DNA from: Hansfordia pulvinata
Taxonomy: Eukaryota; Ascomycota; Sordariomycetes; Xylariales
Assembly: GCA_006538405.1 (NCBI GenBank)
Contig: BJKQ01000010.1
Coordinates: forward strand, 186,001 to 250,000
DNA: 64,000 nt
Reading direction: 5' to 3'
The notes beneath the pieces are model-generated. The model was not told the origin of the DNA. It was given only the letters and a program-made list of their open reading frames with translations, and did no database searches. Both the position numbers and the translations under genes were made by a program. This document shows, one piece after another, positions 46,497-58,429 of the stretch. Position 1 is the first letter of the stretch; each line of letters opens with the position of its first letter.

Positions 46497-47320
46497 AGAA
46501 GAGCTGGCCCCTATCCTGCGAACATGCACAGTTCCGCGATAGGCTCGTTGCGGCGCTCGCGGACAATGACACAACCCACCTTTTAACCAATCAGCTCAGT
46601 TCGCCCTTTTGTATCGCGCTTACTTCGCAACGTCGTGGTATCGGACGTGATGGACGGCACTCAGTGCTTCCAGGCGTGGAACCGATCACCCCGGCAGGGG
46701 CAGTGCCCAAGGAACAAGTTGACCAATGGTACCAAAAGGGAGGCCTGAAGTTCTGCATACTCCACGGACCCGCCGAGCTCTTGCTGGAGTGCGCGGCGAC
46801 CAAAATCTTGGTCCAGCAGGCTGTCGGACGCGACTTGTCCGCTTCAGAGGACATGTTGAGCTGGACGTGTTACAATCCCTCCACGGGGCAGCGCAGCCCG
46901 CCCTTCTTTTGGGAATACGGCATATCTGAGGGACTTTGCATCTTTCTCGGCAACCGGGCATACCTGAGGCCCAGGGAGAATCACAACGTCTATAATGCCC
47001 CGTTCTCCATGCGGCAGATGACAGTGGACTCTTGGGAGGCGGACACGGGTAGGAGGGACGCCAGGAGCTTGCGCGTCGTCATATCTGACGACTTGGCTAG
47101 AACTCACAGCCCCATGTCCATCAGGAGGGCCATCAGTGTCGGACACATGCGTGTCGCCGCGGTTTTTCAGATATACAAGCATCAAAGAGGGTGGGATGAG
47201 TCCATCGATGGGAATGTCGTGGCCAATAGCAGGTTGCAACTATTCAGAGACACCGACATTTTCGGGCACAGGACCGCAATCGACGTCGCTGTGTGCGTTG
47301 TGAGTCCCTACTCGTCCTAA
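46497..47320 (+). pseudogene. Unidentified coding-like segment without a start codon
   Basis: A plus-strand frame stays open from a stop near 46494 to a stop at 47318-47320 (about 270 codons) with balanced, non-repetitive amino-acid composition. Examples are LVAALADNDTTHLLTNQL, EQVDQWYQKGGLKFCILHGP and LSWTCYNPSTGQRSPPFFWE. It has no ATG in its first 100 codons. The frame just before it (ending near 46542) reads EEPSIEELAPILRTCT, so one missing base or an upstream exon could continue it. A donor-like GTGAGT at 47299 suggests that it may also continue rightwards. I do not recognise the family. It could be an exon of a real gene, a broken gene or a decayed one. Confidence 0.4.
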
Positions 47321-48772
47321 GCATCCGTGGACCGTCCTCTTCATACGAAACTGGCCCGGTAGGAGCTGCGACTTGTCGCACCATATCCACTCTGCTCATA
47401 GCAACAGAGCGGCCCAAGAGAGCCCGTGGCTCGCTCAACACGATAGGCTACAGCTTGAAGCGGGGGGCTCACCCATAATGCTTGCGAGTAGGTAGTGGGA
47501 ACAGAGGAGGCAGACTCGACACTGCATTGTTGACTCACCTTGGTAAAAGAGACGGTGCAGGAAGTCGATGGTAAGTGATGATTTCGGGTGCGCGCCCTGA
47601 TTGAAAAGCCGATGGCCTGGCTAAGAAGCCCTTAAGGATGTTCCCTTGTGCTTATATGGTTTATCTAACTTTACTTTTAAGAGAAGCTGTGGCCCGAGAG
47701 ACTCGATAGGCGCCAGCACAAGTCAGCTCGACGTGTCCGGTTGCACAACAGTATACCCGCCTGATGGGCACCAGTATTCTGATATTGTCGTCCCGCCCGA
47801 CACTCGTATCGAGCCCCTCGCAAGTCCCTAGAAAGCGTAAAGATTGGCGGCGAGGCTACTCGACAAGCCGCGGAACCCGCAAGGAAACCGGGCAGACCTG
47901 CTCGGATAGTCGCATTTGCGCGGGTTCGACCGCCTACAAATCCCTCCACGGTGACTGGTCTCGCTCGATATGGAGGCTCGTTTGCGAGCTCCGGAAATGG
48001 AGTCTTTGTACATCGTTTATAAGTAGCGACGTTATGAATATAAGAGAATTGACGCCACCCTGCCCCGGCCGCCGGGATAGACCTCCATGTGATCTGCGTC
48101 TACGAGCAGCCAAAGGCCCGTATCAGCTCTCCCAGATGCTAATCAGGGTGCCGGCGTTGAAGAGGGGGGCTCGGGACCAGACCACCCGCACCTTCTAGTT
48201 CGACAAGGGAGTTTCGCGGCAGCTGAAGACGTGGAAGACTTTGACAGGCCATGTTAACGCACTGAAATCCATGTTTGGTGCCAGAGGATCAAAAGCACCG
48301 CGACGTTGATTTAACGCTTCTCAAGCCAGTGCGTTTGCTACGCCACGGATGTTGCGGCATGTATTAATAGAATGTTCGCGAGACTTAAGCCGCGACGCAC
48401 ACTGTCACGAGATCGAGAAATGGTTGGAAAATAGAGAGAAGGTCTGGTATCATGTGAAGCAACTAAACGAAATACTATCCATCTTATCCATGACAGATCT
48501 GATACCTTGCTTCCAGGCTTCCAAAACGCCGTCGACCAGGGGATTTTCCTGATGACCACTCCGCAACAAAAAAGGGATATTTTAACCCCCGCCCCAAGTT
48601 GCGAGAGATCAGTCGCTATCTTAATGCAATAAATTCTTCTCGTTCGCTCAACGATCAGACGAGCCAGGTGAATAAAAAGGGGCTGGCCAACGACAGTCGC
48701 TTCAAATCATCTTCAACGCCATTCCAATGCACACCGATAAACCATCAAATCTTGCTTCCACACATCGCTCAA
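47321..48772. other. Intergenic region downstream of frq
   Basis: Lower in GC than the rest of the left part. No gene recognised. The 3' UTR of frq should lie just left of 48773. In Neurospora a long antisense frq transcript starts downstream of frq; nothing in this sequence proves or excludes one here. Confidence 0.45.
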
Positions 48773-51700
48773 TCAATCTTCCGCGCTGCTGTCATACCCG
48801 CTAGCAGCACCGCTGGCAGCGCCGCCGGCGGTGGCCGCGGAACTTCCCGAAGTCCTCTTGGCTAGCCGGGGCATGTCTGGGTTGTGCTGAGGGCCGAGAT
48901 CAGGAGGGGCAATATCTTCAAATCTGTTAGAGGACATGCTACCGCTTGCGTCATAGTCATCTTCTTCACCTTCAGAGTGTTCATCCTCCTCGTCATTGCC
49001 GGATAAATCGCCATTGGCGGAGGCGGGCCCATCCGCGAGTACGACGCGGCGGCTCATCGAGGACTCTGTTTCGGACTCGGCCAAGGTGTCATCGAGATCG
49101 GAGTCGGAGCTTTGGTTGGGAAAGTAAAACGCAGGTGGCGGCAGCGCCACGGGCGGCAACTTGCGGACTTTGCCCTGAACGTACTCGATCCTGATGGTCG
49201 AACCCGTCACGTTGGAAACGAAAAAAGGCATTGGTGAGCGCGTGGTCAACGAAGCCAGCTTCCCAGCGATGGATTCGGTGGTGGTCCGGGAATCGCTGGT
49301 GTCGTGACTGGGTCTGGTATGGGCGCGCGGGCGCGCAGGCGAGTCGCTGTCAGACTCGTCGGAGCTTTCAGACGCCTCCGATTGAAGGCGGGAGCAGCGT
49401 CTGGTGGAGACGACCACGACGAAATGATCGTCGGGATAGATACCAGCCAGGCCGCTGGCCTCCAGGTTCATCAAGGTGGCTGTCTGCTTGTGGTCGGACC
49501 ACTCGAAATGTGCGTCGATCTCATCGGCGTCGTCGCTCGTGGAAGGAGTCAGGGTCTGCGTCACCGGCTTGGCGCCACCATCGAGATCCATATCAGTCTG
49601 GAGGGTACCAGGCTGCACATTGCTCAAGGGTCTGAAGGGCAGCGAGGATCCTGAGGAAGAGCGGCTGAATTCGGGGCGAGTGACGTCAGTGGGGTCAGGC
49701 TCTAGTTTGTCGCCCGACGAGGTCAAGTCGTATGTGTCAGGGCTAACCTCGCCAAAGTCGCCTGATAGGTCGGTGCAAAAGTTGGCCCCACTGTAATAGA
49801 TGATGGCTCCGTCGCGGCGACGCTTGCGCTGCGAAACGCCAGCCGACGCCGCTCCGGCAGCACCGGCGGCACCTGCGGCACCAGCACTGGCACCTGCACC
49901 GCCGCCGCCGGCACCACCGCTGTGGCCCCACCTCGACGTGAGACCCTGATTGCTGTCCTCGAGGGCTGAGGACGACGACTCGGCGTCATCCGCAGACGGC
50001 TGCTCATCGGAGGACGATGTGTTGTGATGCACAAACAGTGGCTTGTAGTGGAAGTCGTCGGACGAGTTGGAATCTTGATGCTGAGGTTTGAAGTTGGTCG
50101 CTTGCCCCTGCATGACGTCATTGTTCGCCGGTGCCATCTTCTGCTTCTTGCGTTGGGCTTGATCGTTCGATCCGTCCGTGTCATCGCCCGATTGGCTCCT
50201 GTGCGAATTGCTGCCACTGCTGTCGCTGCTGAATTTGGTGCCTTCGACACCGCCTCGCCAGCGGATCTTTTTGCCGTCGGGCGACATTTGGAACTTGGTG
50301 CTCATCTCCGCCACGGCTGACCGAATAAAGTCGGGCGTCACGTTGAGAATATGCAGCTGTGCGAGATTGCACAGAAGGTTGAGATACACCCACCCATCGG
50401 CATCCGGCGACACATCTCTAGCCGAGTAGTGCGTACGGCCTTGGGGGCCGCCATGCCCAAGTGTCGGATGTAGTCCATATTCTCTGCAGGGACCTGCTGT
50501 CGATCGGGGTCCAAGTCGCGCGGCCTCGTGGGTCGCTGTTGCATAACGAGTTCTTCTTGGGGTGACGTGTTGCTGCCTCCACTAGCACCACGGCCGCTGC
50601 CGCTACCGATTTCTCTCGAATCGGTCGCGTCGCCGTTCGAATGCTCGTTGGAGGCGGAGCCCGTATCCCGGGAACTTTCCTTCCGTCGGTCCTTGCTCAA
50701 GCGGATTGTGGCTTCACGGGCTGCTTCGTTCGGCGGTGCAGCCGAGCTCTTGCCTTCGGATGTATTCGTTGTCGACTCCATCTCGACATCCTCGGCAATC
50801 GGAGGGGGAACATAGCGGGACGGCAGCTCGGTTTGATTGCCCATCTTGCCAGTGAATAAATGCTCAAGCCGCCGAACGACCACTCTCTTCTTCTCTTTCT
50901 CGGTCATGACAGTAGGGCGCGGCCACAATCCCTCCGGAATATCCCGCAGATAATCTTCGACGTTTCTGTCCGTCTGCTGCTTGCCCATATGGGACGTGGG
51001 CAGGGAAGGATCTGAGGAGACGGCACCAGCGGACATGGATGCGTAAGCAGAGTCAATCGGCCTTGACTGAGAACCTGAAGAAGAGGAGGCATGTTTGGAG
51101 ACACCCTCGCTCGACGTCTTCATGTTCTTCTTCTTGATATTCTTCCTGGGCGACACCCCGGTGCTAGAACCCTCGAGACTGGTGGTGAAATCTCGAAGTG
51201 CGGCCTCGAGCTCGCGCTTCTTCCGGCTGGGCAGACCGTGGACCTTGACCTCAAAAAGTTTGTCGCGTCGCAGCGAGTCAGGTCCCATTTGCCGGTATCG
51301 CTTGAGCTGTTCCTTCAGACGTTTGTTTTCGACGGTTAAGTCGTCAATGACGCTGCGGTAGTCATCCGCACTGCTACTCTGGGTGCATCCCGGGCGGCTC
51401 AGACCAGGTCCGCGCTCGGCGACCAGGCGGTAGGCGGGGCTTTGCGTCGGAATAGGAAATCTCGAGTCCTCGTTCGAAGAATCCGTCTCTTTCTGGTAGA
51501 ATGGAGGGTCTATGTCCATGGCCGTGGTGTCGACATGGCGCATCGAGTTTTCGTTCTGCAGGTCAAACCATCGCTTGGGGTCGCTGATGCCGGTCTGATT
51601 GCTCTCGCCCGAAGAATTTCTCCGGGGGAGTTGGCGTGCTGTTGATCGAGGGAGCCGGCCTGGGTTGGCTGTCGCGAGGACGAATTGGGAGCTGCCGGAA

Positions 51701-51854
51701 TGGTGGTCGGAGAATGGCGTATCGAGGCGTCTCTGGCTAGGCGATGGTGTCGAAGGGTAATTGAGTTTTGAGGCGACGTCCTCCTCGGGTTCTTGTACGT
51801 CACTGTGTTAGGTGGGGGCTCGGAGCCCGTTGGCGCAGTTCTGGGGTCGGGCAT
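48773..51854 (-). CDS. frq: FREQUENCY circadian clock protein, frame broken at two positions
   Basis: Central negative element of the fungal clock. FRQ binds the helicase FRH and casein kinase 1 and inhibits the White Collar complex. No intron is needed. Seen in order from the ATG at 51854: SPQNSITLRHHRLARDAS, GISDPKRWFDLQNENS, DPPFYQKETDSSNE, the dimerising coiled coil (VIDDLTVENKRLKEQLKRY, about residues 165-195), KVHGLPSRKKRELEAALRDF, LFTGKMGNQTELPSRYVPPP, then WVYLNLLCNLAQLHILNVTP with KKIRWRGG (about residues 480-530, the region of the second kinase-interaction segment). These are followed by a basic QRKRRRD nuclear-signal candidate, Ser/Asp/Glu-rich PEST-like stretches and an acidic C-terminus. 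The frame breaks at GGGGG runs 51624-51628 and 50443-50447. One extra base in each gives about 1027 residues, near the usual FRQ length. A Gly/Ala tract (about residue 650) is unusual. Confidence 0.96.
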
Positions 51855-53318
51855 TGTGAGACCATGCGCACCGCAGGGCTACTGCTCGTGGGCGTGGATT
51901 TGCTGTGTGTGGTGGGTGGATGCGGGGCGCTTTGGCTCAATAATCCAGCATGCTACCAGTAATGAAAATGCAAGGCCGGATCCCGGAATGGAGCGTCGTG
52001 TCCAGTCGCTGGCCTGGGTAATCTCTCCGTCTCCCTTTCTGGCGAAACTCTTCGATATCCTGTCGCAGGTCGCCAAGTCAGTAAAATGTGCCTAGTAGCG
52101 CTGTGGACGACTGATGCATTCGCATAGCAAACCAATGAAGCAATTCGCCAAGTGTCGCTGTTTCAAGATTGCGCTTTGCAGCGCAAATACATTATAGCAT
52201 GAGCGTTGCAGCGCCAGGAGCGAGCAGTGGTAATGTGAAGAAATGAGAGACTAGGATCCATGCGGCCAGACCATTCGTGCAAAAAGTTATTTGTGCAGGG
52301 AGGGGATCGCCGATACACACAGTGAGACGTCATACCTACAGATTATGAGCTCGTAGGGGAGTGGAAGTGGCGTGGTTTGAACTCCTTCTTAGGCAGGGGG
52401 GCGGCGAGCGTGGCACCGTGGTTGGATCCGCTGCGGGTAGTGTGCGTTTGCGCAGCGCCGTCCGAAATGTAGCGGGTGGAATCGTGAGCCAAGCTGGTGA
52501 AAAAAGGCCCCCCTCGGCTGGCTGACTGGGGTACAAAGTAACGCTGACTGGGGAGCCTGGGCCCTTGTCGTTGGGGGGTCCGTCCTCGTAATGGGTAGAC
52601 GAAGCCTGGCAGGTGATCGTCAAGCCGGCACTGGTCCGAAAGAACAGCGGCAGCTATAGATGCACGGGAGGACGAGCTGCACAGTGATCCAGGCCCTGGC
52701 GTAGGAGGCGTTAATTCAAATTCGAGTAGCTGAGAAGCGGTTGCTGTAGTTGGTGTTCGAGTTGTGACCAGTAGTTGATTCCTCGTGGCAGGGCCGTAGT
52801 GGTAGAGTTAGGTGGTAGGCTTCCAGCGCCAGTGGGGACAGAGGTGATCAGTTCTGACTTGCACCGGCTGCAGCCGAAAATCGTGAAGCGTGCCGTTTGG
52901 TGTCGAGTAGTGGCAGGCGGGCGGAGCGAAGGCGTGCCGTGATGTGAGGACGGGTGGTGAGGCTGGTGGTTGTGATCGTAGCCAGAAACAAGAACCAAAC
53001 CCTGTGTCTGGCAGGATAGATGGGAAGGCGGGTGAGATAAAGGACGGGTTAGGGGGCGTGGCACGGAGTCGCAGGTGGTATGACGACGCACGTAAAATCT
53101 AGGGAAGGCGGCGGCATCGAGATGCGTGGAGGATGGCATTTTCTTTTCTTGCCCAAGTCCGGAGGCACATTGGGGGGGCGGCGGCGCCGACCTGTCGCCG
53201 CCAGCGTCAGCGCGTCGCCCCGTCCGCACCGGCCAGCCGAGCAGCGCAGCCAGGGCGGGTGGGCGCCCGGGTGGGCAGTGAGTGAGCAGGCTGTGAGGAT
53301 GGAGGAGTGACGGTGCTC

Positions 53319-53389
53319 CGATCTCGAGGTATGTGGGGAGTTCTTGGGGATCGAGGCACCAAGTCGCACATCGACCGTCTCTGCCGATC
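53319..53389 (-). promoter_or_regulatory. frq: Candidate light-responsive element cluster of frq
   Basis: Within 71 bp there are CGATC (53319), GATCGA (53349), a TCGA at 53371 and CGATC (53385), about 1.5 kb upstream of the frq ATG. White Collar light elements are imperfect repeats of GATC/CGAT. Not experimentally supported. Confidence 0.35.
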
Positions 53390-53803
53390 CAGGGTCCATG
53401 AGCTAGGCCTGTTTCGGACTGGCTGCCGGGGGCCTGGGCGGGTCTTTCGGGTCTGGCTGGCTGGCAGGTAGCACGCGCCGAGGTGTGCCGCCCCGTGGAC
53501 TAGTCTCGACATACGAGTACATGTAAGCTCTATGCTCTATGCGAGGCCGGGAAGTGCACCCCAACTGTCTGCAGAGGGCCAAATCTCGATGAGGTACGTC
53601 ACGTTCACGCAGGCACTAGGGCGCACACAAAGTAGCCATGCTCTGACCTATTTCTGCAGACTCAGGAAAGGTACTTGGTTGACTCGGAACATCTTGTTGT
53701 ACCTGACAGCGTACGGTATCCGATGTATACTTGTAAGCAGACATCGCTTTATTGCCATGAATTCCTCTTTGCACACAACATTGATTTGAGGGCAAAACCT
53801 TTT

Positions 53804-53824
53804 GGGGGGGGGGGGGGGGGGGGG
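53804..53824 (+). repeat. Run of 21 G
   Basis: Uninterrupted mononucleotide run upstream of frq. Confidence 0.9.
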
Positions 53825-54399
53825 CGTCTCTCTAGGTCCCTGCTCCGGGCCGTCGCAACAGCGTTTGCCGCAGCCCAGCTTTCGTCCATGTCCACGCAGG
53901 TCTCTCGTCCTCTGTGCCGACGAAGCACTCCATCTCTTACCTACCATACCATGAGCTTGATCCTGCTCTGGTTGCGCTTCCCGTGCGTGACAGGCAGGTG
54001 GACTATTCTTCACGGACCAGGCGTGCTAGGCACGTCCAGGGTTAACAAGAGAAACCACCTTGCGCCCAGTAGCGAGCCCTCCTAATCGTCGACCAACGGC
54101 AGCCAGGTACGACTAGATAGGAGCAGCGATGACGGGTGTCGCTCTAATAACAACCCGCATCCACAGGCATTGCGCGAATGAGTACAAGAAGCAGAATATT
54201 CTAGCCACCTTGTGGACCGGGGTCCAATCATGATCCATGTTCGATAAATGCGTATAAGGTACACAGGTACTCAGTTCCATGCGTCGGGTCGGGTCTGGGT
54301 GCACTCGTAAGAGGCTCCGAGTCCAGCTACTTATCGAGCGGTGATCGGGCCGCCTAGACCTGTTCATCTCAGGTAGCTGTACTCTGTACTAAGGGCCAG

Positions 54400-54803
54400 T
54401 TAATGAGTTCCGGTAAACGATAAACGTAGGAATTTTGTTAAGGGATCTACGCAAAAGATACTGCTTTCGACCGCTAAGCAGCTAGTTTTAACACCGTTAA
54501 GCAGCGCCAGGGTAATATTAATAAGATCTGCGTTTATATAAGTTAAAGGGTATTTATATAAAGTTTAAAGAGGTATCTTATTAATAAGGATTATAAAATA
54601 AGCATAATATTAAGTTTTCTACTAATAAAGTGAATAAAATAAGGTTATTTTAAACATCGTTACATATAACGACGTTTAAATTAAAAAATTAATAATAAAA
54701 TAAATTCTTTTATATATTATACGATTTATATAAGGAAAAAAGGTGTATTTATTATTTTATTAAATAATTTAATAATATAACGGTGTTTTAAAACGATAAC
54801 GAG
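54400..54803. other. RIP-mutated repeat DNA left of the retrotransposon
   Basis: Composition drops abruptly to AT-rich sequence, progressively from about 54410. TpA is abundant and no frame is open. It is probably the left part of an older repeat into which the LTR element inserted; the family cannot be told. Confidence 0.6.
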
Positions 54804-54808
54804 TTTAA
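54804..54808 (+). repeat. Target-site duplication, left copy (tttaa)
   Basis: Five bases directly before the left LTR, identical to the five bases directly after the right LTR (62402-62406). Confidence 0.8.
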
Positions 54809-55343
54809 TATTACGAACCCGATTATTAAGCCGGTAAGACGGGCCATATTAATATAAGTAAAAGGCTTATAAACCAATAATCGTATAAGGCGGCGTTAAA
54901 CCAATTATATACGTAAGGAAATATAAGTGTATAAGATAAGGTCACGTGACTTATTAAGAATATATTGCTTATAAACATATTAATTATATTTAAGAGAATA
55001 TAAATAATAAGGACATATTAAATATATTAATAATATAAGCGGTGGACTTATCTTTAAGTATTAATAAGGGAATAAAGGATATATAAGGATAAAGGGTTTC
55101 TTATATATTTAATTATTTATTACCTTAATAATTAATTTAAGTATTTAAGTTCTTTTTAAATATAAGTTTTACCTTTAACGATACGTTAATATTATAATAA
55201 TATATAAGGATATTATTATATATTAACCTTATATATTCGCTTTTATATAAATAAACCGTTATTAACCTTTTAAAAGCCTTTATAATATAAACTTAATATA
55301 AATCACCACCGTATTTTACTTTAATAAAATCCGGATCGTTATA
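54809..55343 (+). repeat. Left LTR (535 bp)
   Basis: Begins tattacga and ends tcgttata. It aligns end to end with 61867-62401. Shared blocks include cgggccatattaatataag, aatcgtataaggcggcg and gataaagggtttcttatat. Confidence 0.93.
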
Positions 55344-58300
55344 TTTTAATTACTTTTATTTAAACTTTTAATAATAAATAATAATAAGTTTAAATAATAT
55401 CTTATTCGAATTAATAATAATCTTTAACACCTTAATAAGCAGCTTTATAAGTAATTAACACTTTAATAATATTATTTTTTAAAACGATAACTTAACTTAA
55501 CGCTTTATATAACTCCTTAACTCGGTTAAAAAAAATAAGGATAATAAGTAAGTTAAAGTTATTACAGCCCTTTAACGTTTAAAGAAGCAGATTAAAAAGC
55601 TTAAAAATAATAACTTTATATTAAAATAAAAAAAGGAGGTTTTATTAGCTTATAAATTAGCACCGTTAACGTCGTATAATAATCGACACGGTATTATATA
55701 AGGGTTTCTTATTTAATATAAAGCTTACCTTTAATTTTACGAACATTAAATTATAATTAAGGTTAATAAAGTTATTTATATCGTAAGCTTCCTTTATAAT
55801 AATATTTATAAATAATTTAAGCTTACCCTTCACGATTATCTTAATAAGAAAAAGGAAAAATAAAACACCGAGACTTAAAGTATTTTTAAAAGTTATAAGA
55901 AGTTTAAGTAAAGTCTTTTAATAACCTTCGGTAACTTAAACTGTGATCGCGCGGCTGAGCGAGACTTAATAAAACTTAAGTAATATAAGTCGGTATTTTA
56001 ATATATTACTTAATTTAAGTAAATCGCTTTTTAAATTAATTAAAAAGACGATAACGCCCTTATAACTCTTTTTTATTATAAATTAAAGGAAGAAGTTAAA
56101 GATAAGGTTAATAAAAAAGATTAACTTAACGATTTTAATAAGTATATTACTTATATCGTTAAAATCGATAATCGACTTTATAAACGTAAATATAAACGAT
56201 AAGGTTAAAAGATATAAAAGTATATAAATTATAAAGCTAATACCGGATAAACTTAATAACTTATATTCACCGCTTATAAGACTTATATTAATTTTATAAA
56301 TATTAATAACTTATAAAAATAATTAAAATAACGTAAAGGTATTACTTATTATAATTATAATAAAAGGGTTATATTACTTAATATTATAAGGCGCCGCGTA
56401 AACCATATTAAAAATAATAAGTTAATATAACCTTATAATCGGCCGATATTTAAGTTAACATTATAATAATTAAAGACACCGGATATATTAATAACATTTT
56501 ATATAATATTATAAAAAAATAATATAATGCTATCTTTAAGATCTTAAATAAAGGATACCGTTATATTATTATAAATAAATATATAATATATTATAATTAA
56601 TATATTAAGTTTTATATATTAAAAGCTTATAACGACTTAAAGTTATAATAAAAATTAAGGACACGATATGATAATAAGCCTTAATATATCTTAAATAAAC
56701 TTATAAGATTATTAAAGATTAATATATAATAAATTAACCTTAAGTTAAAGATATAAAAAAAACGGAGAAAGATATTAATATTAACTCTTTAATCCGTAAA
56801 GCTATCTTAAAGAATAAATTTTCTTTACGGTTTTAACTTTAACACGTATAAACGTTAAAATTAAAAGAGGACCTTTAATTTTAACTTTAATATTATAAGT
56901 AATAACACGATTAATAAAATAATAACGTTTAATTTAAAGATAATATTATTATTATTATATTAAGAATATAACTTAATATTATTAAAATGCCTCACCTTAA
57001 AAAGCAGCTTAATAATGGCTTTAATAAGTTAAATAAGCTTTTAAAAGTGTAATATAATATAATAAGACGCTTAATATACGAAAACTACCTTAAATATAAA
57101 AGAATAATTAAGGAAAATAATGAAATAATTATCTTTATAAAGGATAAAGATAAATAATTAAATAAAACGGAAAGCGTAAAAGTAAAACATGATCGGTTTT
57201 AATTTAAAGCTTAAGGATATTTAATAAACGATAACGTTACCTTAAAGTGAGTAATTAATAATAATAACCTTAAACCAGTGTAAAGGGACCTTAATATCTT
57301 ATATTTAAATTATTAATATTATTATAAGGTTTATTAATTAAATTGCTTATACCCCTTTTATATAAAATATATAACGGTTAAAATTAAGCGCTTATTCTTT
57401 TTTAAATAAATAAGCTTAACACCGATCCTGAAATATATACGAGTTAAAGATTACTTATTCTTTAATATTAATAAGTTTAAGGCTTTTAAATTAACTTACT
57501 TCACGTAACGTAATATTAATAATTTCTGCACCGAACATAATCACGAGATTAAAGAGGTTTATAAGTGTATAATAAACGTTAATAAAGATTATAAAGACTT
57601 ATAACGATAAGTTCACGATTTAAAGTAACGATTAAAACGGATAACGGGCATCGTAAAATAAATAATAAATATCGCGGAATAATAAAGTATAAAAACACGT
57701 TACTCGCTTATTAAGCTATAACGCTTAAAAAATTAAAAGACCTTATTATTATTAAAAGGTAATAAATAAGATTAAGAACGTAATAAGTCTTTAATATAAA
57801 CACGATATAATATAACGACTTTATTTATATTAACCTTTAAATTAAAGGATATAAAACTTAAACACTTTTTAATAATAAAGTAATAATTAGCCTTATATCG
57901 TTACGAATTATTTCACGGTTTTAATTATTAATATAAAAGAAAAACGCTTTATATTAACTTATAATAATTAATAAGAACGGCTTTAATAATATTAACTTAA
58001 TTATTAACTTTAAGATTACACCTTTTAACGTTATAATAACCGGATATTATATAACCCTTTACTTAAATATTAATAATATTAATAATTATAATATTATATT
58101 AAAGATACCTTAAATTAAAGCAAATAATCTTAAAGTTAATTAAAGAATAAGTTAACTTTATTAAGATATATTAAGAAAAAATTATAAATAACCGAGGAAG
58201 CGGTTACCGAAATAGCCCTTTTACGGATTTATAAACGCTTTTATTATTTATAATATAATTAAAAAAGCGAAGAATTATATATAAGAATAAGTAATGCTTA

Positions 58301-58429
58301 ACGAGTATTAATAATTTAATAAATTATTTTAAAAAGGATTTAATATATTAAATTGATTATTATTATACTTTAAATACGATTATAAGATACTGTTAATCGA
58401 TAAGAAATAATTAACTTTTAAACCTATTT

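Larger units (their letters stand above)
51855..54400 (-). promoter_or_regulatory. frq upstream region
   Basis: About 2.5 kb of noncoding DNA between the frq start codon and the AT-rich block. In Neurospora the frq leader is about 1.5 kb and light elements lie near and upstream of the transcription start. Here GATC/CGAT motifs, the core of White Collar binding sites, cluster at 53319-53389, with another pair at 52303-52312. A run of 21 G lies at 53804-53824. No other gene is supported. The regulatory role is inferred from position and motif only. Confidence 0.5.

Noticed and set aside
1844..51628. Programmed frameshifting or pseudogenisation as the cause of the six breaks
   Set aside because: Genes such as RPT3 are not known to be recoded, breaks occur in unrelated genes, and all are one-base losses in G/C runs; sequence error is simpler.
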